Assembly: GCA_041674345.1 (NCBI GenBank)
Contig: JBAYVY010000032.1
Span: 1 to 17,820, forward strand
Length of the DNA stretch: 17,820 nt
Reading direction: 5' to 3'
DNA from: JBAYVY01 sp041674345
Lineage (GTDB): Bacteria > Planctomycetota > Phycisphaerae > Phycisphaerales > Zrk34
Below are positions 6,285 through 13,902 of the stretch, piece after piece. The notes under the pieces are model-generated. The model was not told the DNA's origin, did not search any database, and saw nothing but the letters and a program-made list of their open reading frames with translations. The stretch's first letter is position 1. Each line of letters starts with the position of its first letter. Position numbers and translations under genes: made by a program.

Positions 6285-7040
6285 TTACGCCGCGCGGCGG
6301 CGCTGGAACAGGGCCAGCGTGCCGAGGGCGAGGAGGGCGACGGTGGTCGGCTCGGGCACGGCGGAGCCGTGATCGTCGAGCGGCGAGACCACGGTGCCGT
6401 TGAGCGCCAGGTCGGGGGCGGTGGAGTTGGCGGTGTCGTAAACATACCAATCGCCGGTGGTGATGGTTCCGCCATACAGGGCGAGACGAAAGGTCACGCT
6501 GGTGCCGGCGGACATATCCTGAAGATCGGAGATACCGGTCAGAGTAAAAGGCGAGAGGGTTGCACCGGCGTTGCTGCTGCTGGTGAATGAAACGGGGGCG
6601 ATGTCGGTGAAGGAGCCGCCGTTGATGGCATACTGCCACAGACCGCCGGACGGGCCGCTGGCTTTGCGACGGTAGAATTCGTCGATGGATGAAAGGGAAA
6701 TCGTGTAGCCGTCGGCGACGGTGAAGCCGAACGAGACGAAATCGTTGGCGGCGATGGCGGCGGCGGAGGTGGTGGTCGTCATGTTGACCCCACCCCATGC
6801 GCGAGTGGCGGCGGTGACCCCGGTGGTGACGATGCCACTGCCCCGCGTCAGGCCGATCGGCGAGGCAATGCCCGTCGCGCTGGTCGTAGCCGCAAACGAG
6901 CTTGGGCCGAACACGCTGTTGCCGCCCGGCAAGGTATGCACATCCCAGCCCATGAGGACGTCGGCGTTGGCCGCGCCGGTGAGGGCCATCGGGGCGGCGA
7001 GGGCCGCGATGGCGCAGAAATACCTGACACGCAGATTCAT
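6285..7040 (-). CDS. PEP-CTERM sorting-domain protein
   Basis: The 251-residue product has a Sec signal peptide (about residues 1-26, ending TGAANA) and a C-terminal PEP-CTERM signal: VPEPTTVALLALGTLALFQR followed by RRAA, that is the PEP motif, one membrane helix and a basic tail. Such signals are recognised by exosortases, which process exported proteins in bacteria that make exopolysaccharide. The middle is rich in Ser, Thr, Gly and Ala, with alternating hydrophobic residues (TVADGYTISLSSIDEFYRR; WQYAINGGSFTDIAPVSF), suggesting a beta-sandwich; no enzymatic motif is visible. AAGGAG six bases upstream fixes the start at 7040. Upstream lie a near-consensus promoter and a leader of about 210 nt; downstream is a strong terminator, so it is a single-gene unit. 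Confidence 0.9.
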   Translation of the reverse strand: MNLRVRYFCAIAALAAPMALTGAANADVLMGWDVHTLPGGNSVFGPSSFAATTSATGIASPIGLTRGSGIVTTGVTAATRAWGGVNMTTTTSAAAIAANDFVSFGFTVADGYTISLSSIDEFYRRKASGPSGGLWQYAINGGSFTDIAPVSFTSSSNAGATLSPFTLTGISDLQDMSAGTSVTFRLALYGGTITTGDWYVYDTANSTAPDLALNGTVVSPLDDHGSAVPEPTTVALLALGTLALFQRRRAA

Positions 7041-7252
7041 CGGAATCTCCTTATCTCTCATCCGTGATAATGCAGGGGAACTCTCTCCCCATGGTCCGCT
7101 TCGTCACGGCGCAACGGTTAACATCAACCGTGTTAAAACACCGGCGAAGCGCTCTCTTCTTTCGAGTGAATTGGAAACTCTCTCAACTGCGTTCCAAGAC
7201 TCTCTCTCGGCGAAGGCGGTTGCCCGGCGGCAAGCCGATCCTCGCGCTGACT
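7041..7252 (-). other. Long 5' leader of the PEP-CTERM gene
   Basis: If transcription starts near 7252, the leader is about 210 nt. It contains a hairpin ACGGTT-6 nt-AACCGT (7114-7131), which can sit inside a longer CACGG/CCGTG stem. On the sense strand it also has several scattered GAGAGA motifs, near 7054, 7081, 7152, 7178 and 7202. I recognise no known riboswitch class. The length, structure and repeated motif suggest post-transcriptional control, but this is only inference. Confidence 0.4.
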
Positions 7253-7258
7253 GACCTG

Positions 7259-7286
7259 ATTATACTACATGCCGCGAATGTTGCAA
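7259..7286 (-). promoter_or_regulatory. Sigma-70-type promoter of the PEP-CTERM gene
   Basis: On the minus strand a consensus TATAAT -10 (7264-7259) is preceded by TTGCAA (7286-7281) with a 16-bp spacer, in a distinctly AT-rich stretch. Predicted transcription start is close to 7252. Confidence 0.7.
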
Positions 7287-7421
7287 TGACTAAGCAATCG
7301 TTAATAGTTGATTAATGTTTCGGAACGAGGACGGGGGGCTGGGGGAAGAGGCGGAGCCAGTTTTGGAAGTTGTACGCAAAATACAATTCCCTCACCCCTC
7401 ACCCGCCCCCGGCCCCTTCCG
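7287..7421. other. Intergenic stretch between ABC permease and PEP-CTERM promoter
   Basis: No gene is supported here. The part next to the permease stop has two CTCACCC heptads (7391-7404) and a C-rich run, facing a G-rich run at about 7332-7346, a weak version of the heptad elements elsewhere. An imperfect palindrome (TTGTA at 7370-7374, TACAA at 7382-7386) lies between them. No T-tract terminator is visible for the permease. Confidence 0.4.
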
Positions 7422-9197
7422 CTACATTCGGAAGATCGCGCCCAGCCGTTTGCCGAGCATCATGGACGCGCCGACGAGGGTCAGCGTCAACAACGCCATG
7501 CCCCAGACGCCCATCGCGCCGGCGACATATGGCCCGTCGCCGATGCGCTCGAACAGCACGTAGATCGCCTTGGTGATCGGATAGTACTGCTGCGTCTGCG
7601 CGAGAATAAGCGAATCGCTGACTTCCAACATGGCGAAACTGAACGCCAGCAGGCCACCGGCGATCAGATTGGCCATGATGAGGGGCATGACCACCCTGCG
7701 GATCGAATAGAGTTTGCCCGCCCCGAAGACCGCGGCCGCCTCTTCCAGTTCGACCGGCGTCTGCTCCAGCCCGGCCGCGGCACTGCGCACCACATAGGGC
7801 AATCGCCGCACCGCGTAGGCGATCACCAGAAACAAAATCGGATTCGGATGGTCGCCGGTGACTTGCAAAATGCCCGGAACCGCGAACCCCGCATGCCGCA
7901 GCCAGAGCGTGATGTCGTTGCTCATCGCCACATATCCGAACGCCAGGACCAGCCCCGGCACGGCCAGCGGCAACATCGACATCGCATCCAGCAGCTTGCC
8001 GCCCCACACCCGCCCGCGCACCACCACATATGCGATCGTCAGCCCGATCACCACATCGACGATCATCGCCAGCACCGAATAGATCAGCGAGTTCTGAATC
8101 GAACCCGCCGCCAGCGGATGCGCCAACGCGCCCAGCGGACCCAGGTAATGTTCCAGCGTGAACGCCCCCGGAAGTATGGATTGATACCAGGTGCCGGGTT
8201 GGGTCAGCGATGTCAGCACCACGCCGATGTGCGGCAACACCGCCAGCAACGTGATCGCGATGAACGGCAACAACGCCAGCAGCCCCGGAAGCGTTCGCAG
8301 CTTGATCGTCGTGGCGCGAACCGAGGCGCGGGTCGAGGCGGCGAATGATCTTCCGCCGAATGTCACCTTGCCCAGTAAATAAAGCAGCGAACTGATCGCC
8401 AGCACCACCGCCACCAGCGCGAACGGACGCGGCGAATCCAGTTGCTGAATCTGCCAGAATATCTGCACCGGCGCGACCGAGGTGTAATCAAACATCAGCG
8501 GCGTGCCCAACTCCGTGAACGACCAGATGAACACAATCGTCGCACCCGCGAAAACCCCCGGAAGAATCAGCGGCAATGTAATACGACGAAACGTCGTCCA
8601 GCGACTTGCGCCGAGATTTTCAGCCGCCTGTTGCATGGCCGGGTCGATGTTCGCCATCGCGGCGGCGACATTGAGGTACAGAATCGGATACAGGTGCAGC
8701 GTTTCCATGACGATCACGCCCCACAGCCGCGCCGAGCCGAGAATGTCCAGCGGATGCGCCGCGTCGATCCAGCCCAAATGCAGCAGCAGGGCGTTGAGCG
8801 ATCCGAATCGTCCCAGCAGCAATCGCAATCCGATCGCGCCGACGAACGGCGGCAAAATCATCGGCACCAGCAGCAACGCCGAGAAAATCGCCTTACCCCG
8901 AAAATCGTAGCGCGTGGCGATGCCCGCCAGCGGCAGCGAGACGCACAGACACAGGGCCGTCACGATCACCGCGATCAACAGCGAATGCAGCAGCGAGGCG
9001 ACCAGAACCGGGTCTTTGAAAACGTCGATCACGTAGCCGATCGTGAATCGCGTTTCGCCCCCGGCCCCACGCTCAATGAACGCATCCTTGATCGTCAGCA
9101 CAATCGGCAACAACAGAAACACCGCCCCCAGCGCCAGGCAACCAGCCAGCAGCAGATACGTCTGAACCTTCCGGGGCTGGAAAACCACGTTTCTCAT
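7422..9197 (-). CDS. Fused two-domain ABC transporter permease (iron/thiamine/phosphonate type)
   Basis: The 591-residue integral membrane protein contains two consecutive binding-protein-dependent permease domains with about twelve membrane segments in all. Each domain carries an EAA-type loop that contacts the ATPase: ENLGASRWTTFRRITLPLIL in the first half and AVFGAGKLYSIRRVVMPLIM in the second. A duplicated permease of this kind is typical of the FbpB/SfuB iron(III) group and related thiamine and 2-aminoethylphosphonate transporters; the substrate cannot be told from this protein alone. The expected ATPase and periplasmic binding protein are not adjacent: the neighbours are a PEP-CTERM gene and an oppositely oriented isomerase. 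The ATG at 9197 is chosen because it precedes the basic N-terminus and first membrane helix; there is no strong ribosome-binding site. Confidence 0.88.
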   Translation of the reverse strand: MRNVVFQPRKVQTYLLLAGCLALGAVFLLLPIVLTIKDAFIERGAGGETRFTIGYVIDVFKDPVLVASLLHSLLIAVIVTALCLCVSLPLAGIATRYDFRGKAIFSALLLVPMILPPFVGAIGLRLLLGRFGSLNALLLHLGWIDAAHPLDILGSARLWGVIVMETLHLYPILYLNVAAAMANIDPAMQQAAENLGASRWTTFRRITLPLILPGVFAGATIVFIWSFTELGTPLMFDYTSVAPVQIFWQIQQLDSPRPFALVAVVLAISSLLYLLGKVTFGGRSFAASTRASVRATTIKLRTLPGLLALLPFIAITLLAVLPHIGVVLTSLTQPGTWYQSILPGAFTLEHYLGPLGALAHPLAAGSIQNSLIYSVLAMIVDVVIGLTIAYVVVRGRVWGGKLLDAMSMLPLAVPGLVLAFGYVAMSNDITLWLRHAGFAVPGILQVTGDHPNPILFLVIAYAVRRLPYVVRSAAAGLEQTPVELEEAAAVFGAGKLYSIRRVVMPLIMANLIAGGLLAFSFAMLEVSDSLILAQTQQYYPITKAIYVLFERIGDGPYVAGAMGVWGMALLTLTLVGASMMLGKRLGAIFRM

Positions 9198-9304
9198 CAC
9201 GCCGCCATCGTAACGGCAGCCCCGAAAATCGGCCAATGGGTCTGCTCATGATCCGGGAGTGAGCCAGGGGGCGGTGCCGCCGTGACTTGGGTGGGTTGGG
9301 GGCC

Positions 9305-9437
9305 GAATGACGAATGACGAAACTCGAATGACGAATCAAGTTCCAAATTTCAATGTTCAAAAGTGTCGGCGCGTTCATCGGTTTGGAATTTGACATTTGG
9401 GATTTCATTCGTCATTCGAGTTTCGTCATTCGTCATT
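9305..9437. repeat. Heptad-unit inverted repeat, GAATGAC family (copy 1)
   Basis: The arms 9306-9336 and 9407-9437 are perfect 31-bp inverted repeats built from the heptad GAATGAC (copies 1, 2 and 4) with a variant GAAACTC at position 3. Inside them the heptad phase continues (units ending CCAA or TCAA) with imperfect pairing, so each arm is about eight units long. It lies in the 357-bp gap between the divergent permease and isomerase genes. The rest of the gap (9198-9304 and 9438-9554) holds a G-rich stretch near 9286-9303 and no convincing promoter. The sister copy is at 16250-16385. Confidence 0.92.
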
Positions 9438-9554
9438 TCCTGTCGCCCCCGAAAATTGGGGCAAACCCTCGCCCAGTCGGCGAAGACACCACTTTGCACC
9501 CTTTCCCGGTCGGCGATAGCATGATCGTTTCCCCCCCTGTCGATTCAATGGAGC

Positions 9555-10448
9555 ATGATCGTGACGAAATGGAAGCTCAGCGCGTTTGCCGATGAAGCCG
9601 GCGGATCGACCGTTGAACAGATCGCCGCCCTTCAAAAAGCCGGCATCCAACACATCGACCCGCGCAACGTCGATGGATACAACATCACCGAACTGCCGCT
9701 GGATTTGGCGGAAAAAATCGCCGCCGATTACGCCAAAGCCGGCCTCACCGTGAACATGTACGGTTCGCCGCTGGGCAAGATCGACCTGGCCGATGATTTC
9801 GCCATCGACCGGAAGAAACTGACGCACCTGGGCGAATTGTCGAAGATTTTCGGCGCGAAGGCCGTGCGCATTTTCAGCTACTACAACAAGAAGAAACAGG
9901 CGGGCGCGGCGGAGTTTCAGCGAGCGTCCCTTGATCGCCTCAAAGGTCTGATCGACATCGCCGAGAAGTACGACCTGGTGTTGTATCACGAAAACGAAGG
10001 CGCGATCTTCGGCGAAAAACTCGTGAACATCCGCGTGTTGCGCGATGAGCTGCGCGCCAAATACCCCAACCGCTTCAAGCTGATTTTCGACTTCGACAAT
10101 TACAACCACGCCAGCGAGGACGTGTGGACCAACTGGCTGGAACTGCGCGACGCGACTGATGCGATCCACCTGAAAGACAGCAAGTGGATGCCCGGCTCGG
10201 ACAAGCCGCAGCATGTCCCGGCCGGCAACGGCAACGGACGCATTCCTGAAATTCTCGCCGACGCCGCCCGGCGCGGCTGGACCGGCCCGCTCACCCTTGA
10301 ACCGCATCTGACCTATTCCAAAGCCGTGCTGGCGACCGGTCCCGGCGGCGAGCCGAACATGGATTTCGCCAAACTCACCCCCGCCGAGAGTTTCCAGGCC
10401 GCCGCCACCGCCGCGATCAAACTGCTGAAACAAGTGGATCGGGCGTGA
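9555..10448 (+). CDS. Sugar phosphate isomerase/epimerase-like TIM-barrel protein
   Basis: The 297-residue protein has the pattern of the AP-endonuclease-2/xylose-isomerase-like TIM barrel. It shows LSAFADEAGGSTVEQIAAL at the first strand, then AVRIFSYY, LVLYHENEG (metal-binding Glu), LIFDFDNYNHASED (Asp/His), IHLKDSKW (His and Lys) and LTLEPHL (Glu) at the strand ends where these enzymes hold their divalent metal. Planctomycetes have many such paralogues in sugar and inositol metabolism; the substrate cannot be named. The ATG at 9555 is listed, but the GTG at 9561 is a serious alternative because GGAG lies seven bases before it and only one base before the ATG. It has no signal peptide and stands alone between two heptad repeats. 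Confidence 0.88.
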   Translation: MIVTKWKLSAFADEAGGSTVEQIAALQKAGIQHIDPRNVDGYNITELPLDLAEKIAADYAKAGLTVNMYGSPLGKIDLADDFAIDRKKLTHLGELSKIFGAKAVRIFSYYNKKKQAGAAEFQRASLDRLKGLIDIAEKYDLVLYHENEGAIFGEKLVNIRVLRDELRAKYPNRFKLIFDFDNYNHASEDVWTNWLELRDATDAIHLKDSKWMPGSDKPQHVPAGNGNGRIPEILADAARRGWTGPLTLEPHLTYSKAVLATGPGGEPNMDFAKLTPAESFQAAATAAIKLLKQVDRA

Positions 10449-10452
10449 GACC

Positions 10453-10557
10453 CGGAAGTCGGAAGTCGGAAGTGAAGAGGAAAGTGGGAAGGCGGAAGTG
10501 GGAAGTGGGAAGTAAAGACCCGTGTATAAAATTCTTCCGACTTCCGACTTCCGACTT
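10453..10557. repeat. Heptad-unit inverted repeat, CGGAAGT type
   Basis: The left side has three exact CGGAAGT units (10453-10473) followed by degenerate heptads of the form GAAGTGG up to about 10514. The right arm (10535-10557) is three units of the complement (ACTTCCG). The short AT-rich loop contains TATAAA (10525-10530), a possible -10 for dacB although no -35 fits. It begins four bases after the isomerase stop codon and ends 40 bp before dacB. Confidence 0.85.
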
Positions 10558-10596
10558 ATTGCAGCGTCAGCTTTTGATTCGCCGATAACCTAACCC

Positions 10597-12096
10597 ATGA
10601 GCATCCCTCCCCGCATCCAACGGTTTTTCCTCGCGCTGATCCTGCTGCTGGCCGGCGCGTCGGCCTCGATGGGCCAGTCCCTCCAGAGCCGCATCGAAGC
10701 GCTGGCACGCAGCGAAGACCTCGGCAAGGGCGTCCTCTGCGTCAGCGTCATCGACCTGGCCGACGGCCTGACCGTCGCCGAACTCAACCCCAACCGCCCC
10801 GTCTCCCCCGCCAGCAATCTCAAACTCGTCACCACCGCCGCCGCCCTGGCCACCCTCAAGCCCGACATGCAGTTCACCACCCAACTGCTCTACCAGGACG
10901 GCAAACTCATCGTCGTCGGCGAAGGCGATCCCGCGTTCGGCGATCCCAAAATCCTCGCCGCCATGAATCTCTCCGTCGAAGACCTCCTCGACCGTTGGGT
11001 CGCCGCCGTCCAACGCGCCGGTATCAAAAAAATCGACCGGATCATCGTCGATGACCGCATCTTTGAATCCCGGCAGGTCCATCCCGACTGGCCCGTCGAT
11101 CAACTCAACCGCTGGTATTCCGCGCCCGTCTCCGGCCTGAACTTCTACGACAACTGCGTCGCCATCTTCGCCGCGCCCACCACCCCCGGCGAATCCCCAC
11201 GCATCAAAACCGAACCCCTCAACGCCCCCGTCTCCCTCACCACGCTCGCACACACCGGCAAGGAAAACGCCCTCGCCGCCACACGCGAAACCGACACCAA
11301 TCGCATCACCCTTCGCGGTTCGGTCAGCTCACGAGGCCCGTCCCTCATCTTCATCACCATCCACGACCCCGCACTCTTCTTCGGCCAAACCCTCGCCCAA
11401 CGTCTCAACGCCGCCGGTATCCCCACCGGCCCCGTCGTCCATGCCGACGATCAACTCGATGTCCGCCGGGCCACCCTCCTCGCCGAAGTCAAAACCCCAC
11501 TCACCGAAATCATCGCCCGCTCCAACAAGGATTCACAGAACCTCTTCGCCGAGTCCCTCCTGAAATACATCGGCCACCACGTCACCGGCGCGCCCGGCTC
11601 ATGGGCCAACGGCGCCGCCGCCGCCCGCATGGCGCTCGCACGACTGATCGGCCCCGGCGCGGCCGGCTTCGTCCTCTCCGACGGCTCAGGCCTCTGCAAA
11701 GATGACCGCGTCACCACCTCCCTCATGGCCCAATTGCTCCTGGCCATGCACCGACAACCCAAACTCGGCGAAATCTACCAAAACTCCCTCGCCGTCGGCG
11801 GCTCCGACGGAACCCTCAAAAACCGCTTCAAAAATCCCAAACCCATCGGCCAGGTTCACGCCAAGTCCGGCTACATCGCCGGCGTCATCGCCCTCTCCGG
11901 CTACATCCGCCAGGGCGACAAGGGCTACGCCTTCTCCATCATCCTCAACGACTTCAACCGCCCCGTTTACAAAGGCAAACGCCTCATCGACCGCATCGTC
12001 CGCGCCGCCGACGCCACCCTCGCCGGCAATTCCGTCGAACAAACCCCCGCCGACACCGACAATTCCGAATCCGGCGACGAACCCACCGTCGAATAA
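10597..12096 (+). CDS. dacB: D-alanyl-D-alanine carboxypeptidase/endopeptidase, PBP4 (S13) family
   Basis: This 499-residue protein trims or cleaves peptidoglycan cross-links in the periplasm. It has a Sec signal peptide (LALILLLAGASASMGQS) and all three penicillin-binding motifs: SxxK as Ser73-Asn-Leu-Lys76 in SPASNLKLVTTAAAL, SxN as Ser313-Gln-Asn315 in SNKDSQNLFAESLLKYIG, and KTG as Lys423-Ser-Gly425 in HAKSGYIAGV. The VLSDGSGLCKDD block is also typical of PBP4. Length and domain order match the family. The C-terminal tail (PADTDNSESGDEPTVE) is acidic and probably disordered. There is no clear ribosome-binding site at the ATG. A strong hairpin follows directly after the stop codon. Confidence 0.95.
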   Translation: MSIPPRIQRFFLALILLLAGASASMGQSLQSRIEALARSEDLGKGVLCVSVIDLADGLTVAELNPNRPVSPASNLKLVTTAAALATLKPDMQFTTQLLYQDGKLIVVGEGDPAFGDPKILAAMNLSVEDLLDRWVAAVQRAGIKKIDRIIVDDRIFESRQVHPDWPVDQLNRWYSAPVSGLNFYDNCVAIFAAPTTPGESPRIKTEPLNAPVSLTTLAHTGKENALAATRETDTNRITLRGSVSSRGPSLIFITIHDPALFFGQTLAQRLNAAGIPTGPVVHADDQLDVRRATLLAEVKTPLTEIIARSNKDSQNLFAESLLKYIGHHVTGAPGSWANGAAAARMALARLIGPGAAGFVLSDGSGLCKDDRVTTSLMAQLLLAMHRQPKLGEIYQNSLAVGGSDGTLKNRFKNPKPIGQVHAKSGYIAGVIALSGYIRQGDKGYAFSIILNDFNRPVYKGKRLIDRIVRAADATLAGNSVEQTPADTDNSESGDEPTVE

Positions 12097-12132
12097 AAAG
12101 TCGGACGTCGGGCTTTTAACCCGACGTCCGAC
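12095..12132 (-). terminator. Bidirectional-looking hairpin terminator between convergent genes
   Basis: A perfect 13-bp stem (12100-12112 with 12120-12132, 7-bp loop) starts three bases past the dacB stop. On the minus strand it is followed by five T (12099-12095), fitting an intrinsic terminator for the fibro-slime gene. On the plus strand the stem lacks a T-tract, so it would only stabilise or weakly end the dacB message. Confidence 0.75.
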
Positions 12133-12165
12133 CAAACGAGCAGGCAACACGTTCTATGTGCAAGA

Positions 12166-12187
12166 CCGTAGGGCTTAAGCCCTACGG
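12166..12187. repeat. Perfect 22-bp palindrome
   Basis: An 11+11-bp exact palindrome (CCGTAGGGCTT and its complement, no loop) lies in the 107-bp gap between dacB and the convergent fibro-slime gene, 34 bp from the terminator hairpin. It may be a second transcript-end structure, a protein-binding site or a dispersed repeat. Confidence 0.8.
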
Positions 12188-12203
12188 CCTCCCTGTGCGC
12201 GAT

Positions 12204-12974
12204 TCAGTCATACAGCGGCGACAAAAATTGTATCGACGTCGATATCGTGCAATTGCTCTGCGTGGTGTGACGTTCACAGAAGAAGAAATCAAAGTTATAA
12301 GTCTTGCCCGGCTCCAACCCCAGCGAAGCCGCCAGATTATCGACATCGATCGAGGAATACACTTCGCTGTGTACGCCACCGAGATCGACGACCAGCTTGT
12401 TGTTGATGAACACCCAGACATCATCATCCCCCGAGAAATTGAACACCATCGGCTGGCGGCCCGACGGGTCGGAATAGGTGAACTTGGAATGCACTTCATA
12501 TGTGAAGTGGAAGTTGTGATTGCGACCCTGATTTCCGAACAGTTTTCCATCCAGCGGGAAAAACGACTGGCCGTTGTGAATCGACGCCTCGAAGGTGTAA
12601 ATCCCGTCGCCGTCCGCATCCGTCAGCGTGATCGTGTGTTTATCCGACAGATTCACGCCGTCAACGTTGCGGAACCACTGATCGAACGTGGCCTTGCTGG
12701 TGATCATCGCATAGCCGTAGTTGCCGCGATTGTAGTTGATATTGAACACGGGCTTGCGATCTTCGCCGAGGGTCGATTGGACGATTCCGGTGCGCAGGCC
12801 GTAGTTCGCCGGCGAATACTCAAAGTCGCGGTGTCCGCCGGATTTCGATCCGTCCTTGAAGTCCCGGATCGTGCCGGTCAACTCCAGCGTCCCGCCGCCC
12901 CCCCAGGCCGGACCCGCCAATCCCATGACCATGATCGCCGCCGACGACGCTCGAATCACTGTGGGCCAACGCAT
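12204..12974 (-). CDS. Exported fibro-slime domain protein
   Basis: The 256-residue protein has a signal peptide (MRWPTVIRASSAAIMVMGLA, then GPAWG) and a single fibro-slime domain. This begins ELTGTIRDFK and contains FNFSGDDDVWVFINNKLVVD, LGGVHSEVYSSIDVDNLAAS, LGLEPGKTYNFDFFFCERHT and TSIQFLSP. The domain is PA14-like, found in bacterial and slime-mould surface proteins, and is thought to bind carbohydrate or calcium. The protein stops directly after the domain, with no PEP-CTERM, sortase or other anchor, so it is probably secreted or bound non-covalently. AGGAG six to seven bases upstream fixes the start at 12974. A possible promoter lies at 13038-13066. Confidence 0.9.
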   Translation of the reverse strand: MRWPTVIRASSAAIMVMGLAGPAWGGGGTLELTGTIRDFKDGSKSGGHRDFEYSPANYGLRTGIVQSTLGEDRKPVFNINYNRGNYGYAMITSKATFDQWFRNVDGVNLSDKHTITLTDADGDGIYTFEASIHNGQSFFPLDGKLFGNQGRNHNFHFTYEVHSKFTYSDPSGRQPMVFNFSGDDDVWVFINNKLVVDLGGVHSEVYSSIDVDNLAASLGLEPGKTYNFDFFFCERHTTQSNCTISTSIQFLSPLYD

Positions 12975-13037
12975 GTCGTACTCCTGTTCCGCCGCGTTTT
13001 CAGTGGCCTCTGGATCATGGTCTGCGGCATTGATCCG

Positions 13038-13066
13038 AAAGTACGATTCACCCCCGCCGATGGCAA
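13038..13066 (-). promoter_or_regulatory. Possible promoter of the fibro-slime gene
   Basis: On the minus strand TTGCCA (13066-13061) and TACTTT (13043-13038) are separated by 17 bp. The predicted leader is about 55 nt. The -10 is only moderately good. Confidence 0.4.
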
Positions 13067-13129
13067 ACATTTTCCCCCGTTTACCCCCATTTCCTCCGCC
13101 CCGCAGCCGTCATAAACGGACCCCGAAAA

Positions 13130-13208
13130 AATGTGCAATGTGAAATGTGCGATGGGCAATGTAAAGACCGATATCACATTGCACATCGCACATTGAACAT
13201 TGCACATC
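13130..13208. repeat. Heptad-unit inverted repeat, AATGTGC type
   Basis: The arms 13130-13162 and 13176-13208 are 33 bp each and match at about 29-30 positions. Units are AATGTGC and close variants (AATGTGA, GATGGGC). The loop is 13 bp. The element begins five bases past the stop codon of the PilW-like gene, on the transcript side, and could act as the 3' end of the pseudopilin operon. Confidence 0.88.
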
Positions 13209-13212
13209 AACC

Positions 13213-13902
13213 TCACCCCAGGTTCCGACGCGGCATCGTCGAACCGATCAGATGCAATTCCCCGTTCGCGCCCCTCGCGCTTTCAATACTCGTCCCCGCC
13301 ACGCCCTCCGGTTCAATCACCAGGTCCAGCGTCGCGCGACTCAGCATCAGCCCCGTGTCGCTGGTCCGCGACGCCAGTGTGAAAACATATGCGGCGTTGT
13401 TCGCATCACGCAAACACCGCGCTTGTTCCACCAGTGTCGCCGCGGCGTCACCCACCTTCTGATACATCATGTCGCCCAGATCGGCGTTGCCGTACGCGGC
13501 GTTCACCTGCCACCAGATGCGAACCGTCGAGCCGTCGGGCATCCGCATGGCGATGCCCACCGAATGTAACGGATGATTCGCGTCCGCCGGGTCGAGCAGC
13601 GTCACCCCCGCGTCATTCGGATCAAATGCGTCATGCAACGACGCCACGCGGATCATGTTCAGCACGCGCTGCATGACCAACCGGCCGGTCGTCTGCATCG
13701 ACGCCGCCTGCGCGCTGGTCGAATACGCCGACAACGAAGCGCTCAGCGCCGCGCTCACCGCCAGCGCCAGCACCGCCGTGATCGCCAGCGCCAGCAACAT
13801 CTCCACCAGCGTAAATCCCCGGAACCCCCGGCGGGGGCAATTAATTGCCCCCGCCGGCTTGCGCTGTTTCGAGTTTCGAGTTTCGAGTTTCGAGTTTGCC
13901 AT
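13213..13902 (-). CDS. PilW/GspJ-like pseudopilin
   Basis: The 229-residue protein contains a type IV pilin-like signal: the prepilin-peptidase site G29|FTLVEM, Glu at mature position 5, and the hydrophobic helix LLALAITAVLALAVSAALSA. The rest resembles larger minor pseudopilins of the GspJ/PilW type, which cap and prime pseudopili. The ATG at 13902 overlaps the TGA of the previous gene (TGATG), implying translational coupling. The 29-residue leader is odd: it is encoded by four tandem TTTCGAG/CTCGAAA heptads and a 30-bp palindrome, and there is no later ATG, GTG or TTG before FTLVEM. Either the repeats are genuinely translated or initiation uses a rare codon. Confidence 0.85.
   Translation of the reverse strand: MANSKLETRNSKQRKPAGAINCPRRGFRGFTLVEMLLALAITAVLALAVSAALSASLSAYSTSAQAASMQTTGRLVMQRVLNMIRVASLHDAFDPNDAGVTLLDPADANHPLHSVGIAMRMPDGSTVRIWWQVNAAYGNADLGDMMYQKVGDAAATLVEQARCLRDANNAAYVFTLASRTSDTGLMLSRATLDLVIEPEGVAGTSIESARGANGELHLIGSTMPRRNLG
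13828..13897. repeat. 30-bp palindrome plus four heptads in a pseudopilin leader
   Basis: A perfect loopless 15+15-bp palindrome (13828-13857; left half CCGGCGGGGGCAATT) is followed by four exact TTTCGAG heptads (13867-13894) plus TTT. The whole stretch lies inside the open frame of the PilW-like gene, between its start codon and the prepilin cleavage site. Confidence 0.9.

Noticed and set aside
7308..8348. A 346-codon plus-strand frame opposite the ABC permease
   Set aside because: It is dominated by Arg, Gln and His, has no recognisable domain, and is antisense to a well-supported membrane protein.
9305..9437. A MITE or insertion-sequence remnant bounded by 31-bp inverted repeats
   Set aside because: No target-site duplication is visible at either copy, the arms are internally heptad-periodic, and no transposase is nearby. 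The repeat architecture explains it better.
10453..10557. A CRISPR array
   Set aside because: Units are 7 bp with no spacers between them, and there are no cas genes.
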